Assembly (NCBI GenBank): GCA_020846145.1 | Contig: JADLEL010000205.1 | Location: 1 to 50,674 of the forward strand | Direction: 5' to 3' | Source of the DNA: Pirellulales bacterium | GTDB lineage: Bacteria > Planctomycetota > Planctomycetia > Pirellulales > Thermoguttaceae | DNA: 50,674 nt | Shown here: piece after piece, positions 17,601 through 25,400 of the stretch | How positions within the stretch are numbered: the stretch's first letter is position 1 | Layout of the letters: each line of letters opens with the position of its first letter | The notes under the pieces: generated by a model | What the model saw: only the letters and a program-made list of their open reading frames with translations | What the model was told of the DNA's origin: nothing | Databases searched by the model: none | Position numbers and translations under genes: made by a program

Positions 17601-19830
17601 CAAGAGCGAGAAATCGCCGCGGCTCGTCAAGATCGAACTGCAAGTCGAAGCGATGGGACAGCATCGAGTGCTGGTGGAAAACGACCGGCAGCTCGAAAAC
17701 ACGCCGCAGGAAGCGCCGATTCCCAAAGTCAACGACGTGAGCGCCTGCCGACGCTGCGTGACGCTGGAAAGCTACGGCCGCGACGAGATCGTGGTCGCGG
17801 AAGGCAAGCTCGCCGGCATGGAAAAACTCCTGCCGGGCCAAAAGGAATGGGGCCGGCTGAAGGATTTGCTGGGCCGCGCCGTTACCTACGCCTACCTTAT
17901 CGCGCCGGACGCCGCCGAGCCGAAGCTGGTATTTCAGGCGAACGAACGCTCGGCCTTGGAAACCACCCGCGCGCGGATCGGATTGGCGATCACCCGGCTG
18001 CTGGTCGATGAAAACGGCGCTTACCGGGCCGAACTTTCCTTCAATATGTTCAACACCATCGAGCAATTTCTGGAGATCGAACTGCCTTTGGGAGCCGAAC
18101 TTTGGACCGCGCAGGTTGCGGGCGAACCGGTCAAGCCGGCGAGGCTCGATCCCAAGGACCCGCGCGGCGCGAAGATTCCGCTGGTGAAAACGGCGGCGGG
18201 CGATCTGGATTATCAAGTCGTGTTGCGCTACGGCGGCCGGATATCCGCGCCGGGAACGCTTGCGACGATCAGCTTCCCCTTGGCGCGATGCGTCAACGTT
18301 ACGCCCGAATCGAGCACGGTGAAGCTTTACCTGCCCAAGGACCGGCGGTGGTTCGATTTCGGCGGCACCATGCGGCAGGTCGCGGAGGAGGCTGATTTGG
18401 TGGCTCAAGTGATCGCCGAGGACACGAAGCAGATCGGCCGCTTGCAGCAAACGATGCAGGAATCGCAAGGCGGTTCCAAATTCGGGAAAATTCGGGCATC
18501 GGAAAACATGAAACTGAAGCAAATCGGCTTGGGCCTTCATAACTCTCAAGATGCGCGACGATATTCCTTGGAAGCGAATGCCTCGCTGTCGAAGGAACTC
18601 GCGGCCAACGAGGCTGCCTTGCAAGCCACCCGGCAAGACGTAGCCAAGTTCGAATCGGCCGCGCCGGAAAGCGCCTCCCAGGATAATCGCGAAAAGCTGC
18701 GCGAGTATTATTCCAGCCAGACGAACACTTACGCGGGAAAAACGCTGGTCCAAACCGGAAGCAATTGGGGCGAAACGCCCGCCGCGCAACCGCCGAGCGG
18801 GCCGGAGAGCGGCAAGCAAGCCCAGCAATTCAACGATGCCTGGCTGGCGGGGAACAAGCTCTTGAATCCGCAGCAACCGCCCGCGAAAGCCGGCGCGGAA
18901 GTGCGGAAGGGCGGCGGCCTCGAGCTTCGCGGCCAAGCGGTTCATTACGGTCCCCAAGGATACCAAACCTTAGGCAAGCCTTCCGCCGCGCAGGTCGTGC
19001 AAGGCAAGGGCAAGCGGGAATTGTCCGAATCGAGCGCCCAGCAGCAAATCGCTAGTCCCTATATGAACATGTATAGGAATGCAACTCCCGGCGGCGGCGA
19101 ACAGGGGGGCGAGGAATTGCGCTATAAAGACCGGTACGCGCGGCAGCAGACCGCTCAGACGTTGAATCTCGAAGGGAACAAACCGCTCGACGCCGGCACT
19201 GTTCCGGAGCGATATTCCGTGATTGTTCCTCCATCGATGACGCCCGGCGGACAACCGCAGACACCGGGATTTGCGCCGCCCGTTGCGGAAAATGCCCCCG
19301 CGATGATGGGTGGAATGAGGGGGTATGGCGCAATACCGGAATCGACATCCGTGCCCAGTACGCCCCCGACATCATCGATTGCCCCTTTCGAGACCAACCT
19401 CTCCCTCGAGGTTAGTCAGGCCCGAGCGGTTCAAGGCGGTCTTCCGGCCGTTCCCGCCGCCACCGGCTTGGCGAGCCTCGAACTTCAATTTCCGTTCGAG
19501 GAGGCCGAACGCTGGTCGATTCATCGCTTTACCACGCCGCGGGGCGATACGGAAATCACCGCGCGCTCGATTTCCGACGAACTGCTGCGCCGCGTGGGTT
19601 ATGCCTTGGGGGCGATTGCGGCCATTTTGCTGATTGGCTTCCTGGCGCGCCGCGGGGCGCGCCGCGGCGGCGGTTGGATCGTCAGATCGCCGGCCACGAC
19701 CTCGATGATCGTACTGGGCATCCTCGCCGTTTTTCTGGGCGTATTTCCCGTATTGGGCATCGTTGCAATCGTAGCGGGAATCGCTCTGAAAATTGCGTCG
19801 CCTGGAAAAAAAGCAGTCGCGAAGGGGTGA
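11638..19830 (+). CDS. giant exported membrane protein, two fused copies of the same module
   Basis: A 2730-residue protein, one of the largest expected in such a genome. The start at 11638 overlaps the upstream stop and follows GGAAGGAGGG. A signal peptide spans about residues 14-30. Module 1 begins with EIYVPFDDL (41-49) and RVMLSREEYDELLKKAKK. It ends in a cluster of membrane helices (about 1185-1275), which includes a CVCSRCCC turn. A second signal-like helix (about 1277-1298, ending NAAHAQE) opens module 2, with DAIIVPYDA (near 1325) and LLLPYEKYVELWNRAYP (near 1350). Each module has a LEGKGRH or VEGKGRH element. A Gln-rich stretch (about 2260-2600) carries NMKLKQIGLGLHN, like the DUF1559 pseudopilin motif. 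Two C-terminal helices (about 2650-2720) end it. The layout suggests gene fusion of two gene-8133-like proteins. Function unknown. Confidence 0.9.
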   Translation: MSKKQDLKFEITNLHFLLLFFLLIPALRAAEPPKVERAPREIYVPFDDLNVLLEQQPKRVMLSREEYDELLKKAKKSPDQRAPQAATIVSAEYDAKLAGQRAEIRGTLGIDVLEDGLAALPLDIGGVGLRSAKLDGNGASLGQGEGGTLMLFVEGKGRHELQLEMVAPLASTSAKQKLQYRLPRPPAAKMRMTVPGDVEIKSGAAVIQRTVEGSDKDRQTRFELLPREGDVALEMSLNSHLERQSQAFAVRSVLIDEITEGYEKLHAAVALQILHRPMDQFRFALPEGFEITEITAPLLARWDVQQSGGKKVVNVKLREQTGETVVLNLSALRTPSRLTAWQSPALQPLPPEEGASEAIAQSAIVGLMVEDRLQPETLETGDLIAIDAAVLGKALPESLAHPAPGTPTLKPVAAYYAPEGKFKLSGKFVKPPVEIAVNTSLLWRISNQGFEVLGGFTLLPRGEKLFSFDFSIPPDWTIATVTAAEEKPLKFDRFGSSDKAGRVRVYVPQGMAADREFKVNFRAVHAPQGWLAEWKSAKRDFPAFAVAGAIRDEGAIAIEARDDIVVRPETLKALVPLDDSEKAQYGLEGVAVNLAYRYELPQYAAAVVFERTAPRLSARTFSFLRISPEGLNAHYEAIYNIEEARTQNLALLLPENTPHALSIRGLDGAVVKEFTADPAAKDKMRRWRVLLAEPKSGKVRLAVDFQQPLPTREPKHYALPIIAADGVIYQSGLIAVEGCAEFDVQVAAALRKVDVGELVDADYQPGRRLLGVYGFAGNPPEVKIDVARNPGYPIYAAIVQKAELVTHLSPDGESHTEANFSLRTKALYLELQLPTDSALWSAAIDGAPIKPQREKQSILIGLPAATSNAIHELKIVYRTPTPSLGMRGDVELAGPKLRLRGDRESEAVEVPLADLKWKLCLPSGYEVVRSTGTVTTDELDRPAPAAMALAGSIYDKSGGVGKFGLLTPASQYSRESARRVASKSAAMINEEYDYSRSVKTDAPVARPAEPQPADELAVASPAPEAPAEEAKEAPPPPAAMPSPPADQEKKEAGVGGQAIVLHEQELQAAQKEKQIQSEFGAKVEQKEPASFEMTEGLDVIVLKGRKKEVASVEKIISEIEKKEKVFTVLKSQETSPSGARVKLSGMRSLQIALESGSEFAGRTMTFKSLGAAPVLRVELADRERFDMLGWGVAIAAFLIGVALSRRPAGAKIGYVILLAIIATIVPAVWDCIATAWVCNLLFFAACWLVPYYLITGLLRCVCSRCCCRASEQVIRKTAAAALLLAICMSISIGNAAHAQEAPKPGGASYIIQVVEPGPPVAVPDDAIIVPYDAAHPPILTPEEREAAKKSDKLLLPYEKYVELWNRAYPDKKIETKKPPADYALAGATYKTTLEGDEFLLVTGELEIDVFSGEFVQIPLGLGGGVLAQATLDGKPARLSLGVISSPASPSPQPNAQQAQQSKTAAPPGGDPRFFLLALEGKGRHKLEIGVRLKLTRDGGWRSVDGLLPAAPASACAITVPLSQTEVRLARLADQLSYDTEKPGETISTALGPGGALAVRWRAKAAETKVDLALAARSEAVLDVQEDGLRWTWQLNLDFRGKTLEEFAVEVPAMYVVEKIEGGNVRGWQAEKSATAQTVKIALLKAAKDREQILLVLSRAAAIGQGNEKELSAGMVRLNQAALHTGRILFRRSPLLDLRTLDRAGMTRTDIPQDLAKQVGAESTASPLNVRPFEAYVFDRNPAAAIRLAAEPTEAKATAEAQSILKITDANRTLDSRILFHVKDRPVYRLQMYLPDDFRLDRLSPGDLEHAITAANGRRLLTIWTTSGLAGDFEIRLQGTLGKQAGLDNVPLPRLEMLGVERQQGDLAVQASDAYEVAALDLTNCERVMLDRFYGWLKPEQRTLTRLALQYRAGDYAGAVRLAPKKPEVTCDALTNVRITNRAIEETILLDYTIKNAGVRKFSFILPWWMKDAKINVPLLREKSNEPLDKSEKSPRLVKIELQVEAMGQHRVLVENDRQLENTPQEAPIPKVNDVSACRRCVTLESYGRDEIVVAEGKLAGMEKLLPGQKEWGRLKDLLGRAVTYAYLIAPDAAEPKLVFQANERSALETTRARIGLAITRLLVDENGAYRAELSFNMFNTIEQFLEIELPLGAELWTAQVAGEPVKPARLDPKDPRGAKIPLVKTAAGDLDYQVVLRYGGRISAPGTLATISFPLARCVNVTPESSTVKLYLPKDRRWFDFGGTMRQVAEEADLVAQVIAEDTKQIGRLQQTMQESQGGSKFGKIRASENMKLKQIGLGLHNSQDARRYSLEANASLSKELAANEAALQATRQDVAKFESAAPESASQDNREKLREYYSSQTNTYAGKTLVQTGSNWGETPAAQPPSGPESGKQAQQFNDAWLAGNKLLNPQQPPAKAGAEVRKGGGLELRGQAVHYGPQGYQTLGKPSAAQVVQGKGKRELSESSAQQQIASPYMNMYRNATPGGGEQGGEELRYKDRYARQQTAQTLNLEGNKPLDAGTVPERYSVIVPPSMTPGGQPQTPGFAPPVAENAPAMMGGMRGYGAIPESTSVPSTPPTSSIAPFETNLSLEVSQARAVQGGLPAVPAATGLASLELQFPFEEAERWSIHRFTTPRGDTEITARSISDELLRRVGYALGAIAAILLIGFLARRGARRGGGWIVRSPATTSMIVLGILAVFLGVFPVLGIVAIVAGIALKIASPGKKAVAKG

Positions 19831-19847
19831 AGGACAAAACCTTAGTT

Positions 19848-19887
19848 CGGCGAGAACCGACCGGGCCGGGGGCGGCCCGGTTCGCCG
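19848..19887. terminator. GC-rich hairpin between convergent genes
   Basis: CCGGGCC (19861-19867) pairs with GGCCCGG (19874-19880), with outer pairing between GGCGA-GAA and TTCGCC. It lies in the 76-base gap between the giant gene and the kinase gene, which end toward each other. No strong T-run follows on either side, so it may be a weak bidirectional terminator. Confidence 0.5.
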
Positions 19888-19906
19888 GTGAATTTCGCGG
19901 GAGAGC

Positions 19907-22327
19907 TTATTTTTCGCCCTTTTGGTATCGTTCGAGGCGTTCGCGGTATTCGTCGGCCTTCTTTTTACCGTCCTCGGTTTCTTGGGGAACCAATTCGAGC
20001 GCTTTCGACTCCCATTTGGCGGCGTCCGCGAATTGGCCGGCTTCCGCGTGGGCCACGGCGAGCGTATCGAGGAAATCGCAATCTTTCCATTCGGTGATTT
20101 CACAAGCCCGCGTGGCAAAGCCGATCGCTTGCCGATTATCGCGAATTTTCGCATCGGCGGAGGTAGCCAGATAATAGGCGAGGTTGTTCATGTCGTTGGC
20201 GGCTTTATTCATTTCTTTAAGCTTTTCGTAGCATGAAAGCCGCAATTCGAGAACCGACACGAGCGATGCGAGATCATTTTTCGGATCGAGGGAATCGGCG
20301 GCGTTCGTGAGATCGGCGAGCGCCTTGCGGGAATTGGCTTCGGTTTCCTTTGGGTCCGCCGTTTCGGCGTCGATCAAATCGAAGTAGGCGGAAGCGCGGT
20401 CGAGATACGCGTGCGCGAGCCTGTTTTTATCCGCCGGCTCCTTGGCGAATATATCGATCGCCTTGCCGAAGGCGGCGACCGCTTTCGCCGGTTCCTTCAG
20501 GTCGCCATAGACGCTGCCGAGCTGCAATTGCACGTTCGCGTTCGCGGGATCGAGCGTCGCGGCCCGCAAAAAGTCCTCGACGGCCTTGTCCGATTGTCCG
20601 AGTTTGCGATAGGCCCGGCCGCGATTGACGAAATCGGTGTCGTCGTTGGGATTGATGCGGAGCGCGGCGGACAAGGCGTCCACGGCCTCCTGCCAGCGGT
20701 TTTTGGCGAGCCAAGCCGCGCCCAGGCGGCTGAAGATGCGGTAATCTTGCGCGTCGAGATTGCCCGCCTGCTCCAAGTCGGCGATCGCCTCGTCGTAGCG
20801 TTTTTCGGTCAGCAGCGCGGTGCCGCGTCCGAGATAGGCGGCGGCGAAATCGGGGGGAGACTGGAAACGCGCCCCGCCGTCGAGCGATTTCGCCTTTTCC
20901 AGGTCCGCGATGGCCTTGTCGTAGTCGATGGGCTCGAGATTCAAGGCGCATCGGCCGCGGAGAAAGTAGGCCTCGGCCAGATGCGGATTTTTTTCGATTG
21001 CCGCGTCGCATTTTTCCCACGCCGGCCGCCATTGCCCCAGCGCGATCAGCGACTTGGCCGACTCCAAGAGCGGCAGGGCCGGATCGGGCGGTTTTTGCTC
21101 GGTTTTCGCGGTCGATTGCCCGCCTGCGCGCCGATCGGCGTCGCCGGATTTTTTTTGCGAGGCGTTCGATCGCGAATTGCCGGAATCGACGATCTCCACC
21201 TTTTTTCCTCCAGAATCGCCATCTTGCCCCTTGAAGAACCGGTCGCGATTCACGAGCAGGTAGCCGCCGGCGCTACCGCCGACCAGCAGCAGTAATCCGA
21301 GGAGCGTAAGGGGCAGTTTGCTGCGTTTGGCCGTTTTGCGGGACACGGGCAAGAGTTGCGTGGCCGGGAGGGCGGCCGCCGCCCGCTTCAAGGCGTTGAC
21401 CATGTCCAGCGACGAGGGAAAGCGGTCCGACGGATTCTGCGAGGTCGCCCGGCGAAGCACGGCCTGCTCTTCGGGCGAGAGTTTGGAAAAATCGAGTTTT
21501 CCCTGGCGCTTGGCGTCCATCACGGCGGCGAGCGTTTCGTCGCGGTAGGGAAGGGTGCCGGTCTTCAATTCGTAATAGCTCACGGCCAGGGAGTATTGAT
21601 CGGTCGAAGGACTGGGCTTTCCCTCGACCAGGCATTCGGGCGCGGCGTACGCCAAGGTGGCCGCCGCGGTGGTGGTGCGGTCGGCGCCCATCATCCGCGC
21701 CAGGCCGAAATCGCAGACCTGCGCCCCGCCGCCGACGATCATCAAATTGTGGGGCTTGATGTCGCAATGCTGAATGGCCGCCGGTCCGGAACCCAGGTTG
21801 TGCAGCGGCCGGTTGAGAAAATCGATGGCCTCGGCCGCGTCCTCGAGGTAGTGCAGCAACTCGTCCTGCGGGACGCCCGCCAGCCCCTCGGCGAGGCACT
21901 CTTGCAGCCGGTCGTAGAGGCTCTTGTCGCCGAGGCCCATGGCGATGATGAGTTCGACGGCCAGCGGCCGGACGAGCGCGGGCGGGGCGGCCATGGTCGC
22001 GCGAAGTTCCGCGGGCTTGGTTTCCACGGCGCAGGTTTCGGCGGCGCCGACCAGGGCGTCGTCGATGATTTGCCCTTCGGCGTTTTTCAGCCAGAAGGAA
22101 AAGATCGGCACCAGATGCGTGTGGCGGATTTTTTTCACGAGCTGCAGCGCGCGGAATTCCTTCCGCCCTTCGGTGCCGCCGAGTTGGATGATCTTCAGCG
22201 CCGCCTCGGCGCCGCCGGGGGCCGAAGCCTTCCACACCTCGCCGAATCCGCCGCGGCCCAGGAACTCCGTCAAGCGGTAGCCGGAGCCGGGAACGGGCTC
22301 GTCGCCTTCGCGGTATTTGCGTGCCAT
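19907..22327 (-). CDS. transmembrane Ser/Thr protein kinase with C-terminal TPR repeats
   Basis: An 806-residue protein in three parts. Residues 18-320 are a Hanks-type kinase: glycine loop GRGGFGEV (24-31), K45 (AALKII), catalytic loop HCDIKPHN with D189, DFG at 206-208, APE at 229-231. The loop is HCD rather than HRD, so it is a non-RD kinase that may not need activation-loop phosphorylation. A single membrane helix follows at about 339-359. The remainder (about 425-800) is a row of TPR repeats that would lie outside the cytoplasm. It is last of a minus-strand run from hcp to here. With the FHA protein and the VWA protein nearby it recalls the PpkA-Fha phospho-switch of type VI secretion, where PpkA carries kinase and VWA in one chain. 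Kinase call firm; role inferred. Confidence 0.9.
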   Translation of the reverse strand: MARKYREGDEPVPGSGYRLTEFLGRGGFGEVWKASAPGGAEAALKIIQLGGTEGRKEFRALQLVKKIRHTHLVPIFSFWLKNAEGQIIDDALVGAAETCAVETKPAELRATMAAPPALVRPLAVELIIAMGLGDKSLYDRLQECLAEGLAGVPQDELLHYLEDAAEAIDFLNRPLHNLGSGPAAIQHCDIKPHNLMIVGGGAQVCDFGLARMMGADRTTTAAATLAYAAPECLVEGKPSPSTDQYSLAVSYYELKTGTLPYRDETLAAVMDAKRQGKLDFSKLSPEEQAVLRRATSQNPSDRFPSSLDMVNALKRAAAALPATQLLPVSRKTAKRSKLPLTLLGLLLLVGGSAGGYLLVNRDRFFKGQDGDSGGKKVEIVDSGNSRSNASQKKSGDADRRAGGQSTAKTEQKPPDPALPLLESAKSLIALGQWRPAWEKCDAAIEKNPHLAEAYFLRGRCALNLEPIDYDKAIADLEKAKSLDGGARFQSPPDFAAAYLGRGTALLTEKRYDEAIADLEQAGNLDAQDYRIFSRLGAAWLAKNRWQEAVDALSAALRINPNDDTDFVNRGRAYRKLGQSDKAVEDFLRAATLDPANANVQLQLGSVYGDLKEPAKAVAAFGKAIDIFAKEPADKNRLAHAYLDRASAYFDLIDAETADPKETEANSRKALADLTNAADSLDPKNDLASLVSVLELRLSCYEKLKEMNKAANDMNNLAYYLATSADAKIRDNRQAIGFATRACEITEWKDCDFLDTLAVAHAEAGQFADAAKWESKALELVPQETEDGKKKADEYRERLERYQKGEK

Positions 22328-22463
22328 GTGCGAATCGCTGCCGAAAGTTGCCTGAACGGAAGATCGAGGGAACGACGCCTCCCTCCCCCAATAAGTGTAG
22401 GCAAGAAAAGGAATTTGGGCAAGCCCGATTCGAAAGAGACGGTTTTCTCTTTTGCCCGGACCA

Positions 22464-25400
22464 TCAAAGCGGGCTGGGCGGCACTTTCACTTTCAACGGC
22501 CGATCGGGTGGCGAGGCGAAGGCGCCGTCCTTCAATTTTTCCTTCGCGGTAAACAGAATGCGGTAGCGATCGGCTTCCGCCGCGGCGGAATCGTCGTAGA
22601 AAAACGTATGCGCGATCGTGCCGGTCTTGTCGTTGTAACGGCGCTTGATCGATTTCGGCGGCGGCTCCATAGCGACTTTGACCAATCCCAGATCGCCTCC
22701 GGGCGAATGGCTCTCGGTGACGATGACGCGAAACGGATCGGCGGGCTTGTTGCCGCGCTTGGTCTCCACTTCGAAGGAGACGTTGGCCACGCCCTCAAGT
22801 TGCAGATTTTTCCCGCGGAGCTCGGCCACGGCGCCTTGCCGGTCGGGTTCCGTGCGCGCAAATTTGCACCAAAAGCGGATTTCCGCGTCCTCGGTCTCGG
22901 GCGGCCAGCGCGGGACGGCGAACTCCAGCACCGGCACGGGACGGTTCGGCACGACCGCGCGGTCGTAAAAGATGAAGGGCGCCGCCGCGGGACGGCCTTC
23001 CGGCGTTACCGGTGTAATTTCCGCCCAAACTTCGAGCGGGCGCGGACTGAACCGTTCGGGATCGGCGCTTTGCACCGAGACGAAAAACCGCGCTCCGCCG
23101 CCGGTCGGTTCGGGCAGATGCGCCCCCAGGAATACGGTGCGAATCCGCGGATCGCTTCCCCCGGAAACGTCGGCCGAATCGCGCAGCCGCTCCTCGTAGC
23201 GGCGATGCGCCAAGCGCCTCTTTCCATCCAGCGGATTCTCTTTCACTTCCAGCTCCAGCGCCTCGCCGCCTTCCACGGTTACGTCGGCCTTCGCGGCTTC
23301 GATCCGCGCGGACAACCCGCGCTCGACGAGCTGCACGCGGTAATCGCCGGGCCGATCGATCGTTTCGCAGATCGCATTGAGGTCCAGCGGCTCGGAGGTG
23401 ATGAATTTTCCGTCGCCGATCCGCTGCACCTCGTATTTCAACAAGCCGACCGTTTTTTCCAGGGCGCCGGTCAAACTGGCGAGATCGTTCACCGGATAAT
23501 AATGGTGCCGGCTTTTAGCGAAACTCATCAGTTCTTGCGCGCTCGATTTTTCCTCCGCGGAGGCGAAATTGGTCTCGTCGAGGTCGAATCCCAGCACGTC
23601 CATTTTCACGTCCTTGCGGGCCGGCTCCGCGAAGGCGGCCTCGACGTCGCCGAGATTTATCAGCAGTTTCGACAGTTGCGGATCGGAGAGGATTTGTCGA
23701 TTGTCGCGATCAAATTGCGCATTGCCGCCGTCGGTCAGAACGATGAGGTGCCGTGCGGCATCGGGATCGGCCGCGTCCAGGGCCTTCAATGCCTGGATGA
23801 TGGACAGATACAGCGGCGTCTCGCCCAACGGCTGCAGCGCGTCCAGCCGCTCTTTCACGGCCGCGCATTCGTACTTGGCGAAGCGGCCAGGAGGCAGGAC
23901 CATTTCGACGTCGAAGCTGGGGCGGACGTTGAAATTCGGCGGCGGCGCGATGAATTCGGCGGGGTTCTTGGGATCGGGCATCACGATTTGAAAATTCGTT
24001 TTCGAACCTCGAGGTTCGTCGATCCAGCGCACGCGGTGTGCGTAGAGCATGAGACCGACGTTGTAGGAATCGGGCGACTTCGCCAGCCATTCGAGAATTC
24101 TTTCCAACGCGTCGCGCACGACCTCGAACCGCGTGCGCTCGCGGACCGGTCCTTCCTGGCTCGATCCGCTCCGGACCATCTTGCTCATGCTGCCCGAACA
24201 ATCGAGGATGAACATCAGATTGCTTTTCTTCAAGGTGCTGCCGCGAACCGCGATGGAGGGCTTGGGAGGCATCTTATTCACCCAAAGCGCGTCCCAGCCC
24301 GCGGAGGAATTCACGTAGAATTCGCGGGCGCGGAGAAAGCCGCGAAAATAGGCGGCGGCGCCGAGCCGCGGCGTTTCGCCGAGCCGGCCGTCGTTGAGGA
24401 TCCAAAACGAGACGCCTTTCGGCCGTCCGCCGTTCGGCAGGGATTTGGGGATGCGGCGCAGGTCCGGCGCATCGAGATCGGGCTTGCTCGAAACCGGGAA
24501 GAGCGAATCGTCGCCGGCTTGCAGGAAAACCGCCGCTTCGCCGGGAGGAAATCCGTCCGCCGCGGAAACCACGATGCTTTGCGGAACGGAAGCTTCCTCC
24601 TCGTCGATGACCAGCGTCCGCGGTTTTTCCATTTCCAGCCCTTGGCGAGCGGCTTCGCGGCCGCTTTCGAGCCGCTTGCAGACGGCGCCTTCCTTCTGCG
24701 CGGCGTCTTCGGGGAACAGTTCGGCCGCGGATTTCAGATAGGCGTCGGCGGTCAATTCGAAATAGGGCGGTTCGGCGGGACCGCTCGGTCCCCAAAAATC
24801 CTGCAAGGTCCGCCAGGCCTGCCAGAGCAGCAAATTGTGCCGGTCGAGATTTTGCAGCCGATGCAGCGGATCGAGCTTCGGATCGGCCCACGACAGGCTT
24901 TCGCCCCGCAGCGGCGCGAACGCGCGCACCATGCGCTCGGCCGCGCCCAGCGGCCGGCGGATGTCGTTCAGTTCCGCCAGCCGGGGTTGGTCGATTTGCG
25001 CCTGGCGGATCGTCTCGGCGAGTTGCTTTTTGCAGATCTCCCGTTCCTCGTTCAGCAACTTGCGCACGCGGCCGCCTTGGGCGGCAAGTTCCGCGGCCGA
25101 CAACGGTTTCTTTTCATCAGCCGCGCTCGCCGATGCGGTGAAAGGATCGTCCTCGCCGGATGCCGCCGCGAGAGCCAAGAGCAGCGGATGCTTTCGGGAA
25201 TCCGGGAAAACCAGGCCGGCGAGGTAGGGATCGGCGAGATCGGCCGGCGCGGACGCCGTGCTGCCGTCGGGCGCCGCTTCCTTGAACCTCCCGCTGGCGC
25301 CGGCGATCTTCAAGCAATTTTTCCAATAGTCGTTGCGCTGCGCGCCGGTAACGAGCGGCACGGCGAGCACGTTGAGCAGCCGGGCGAGTTTTTCCTTGTG

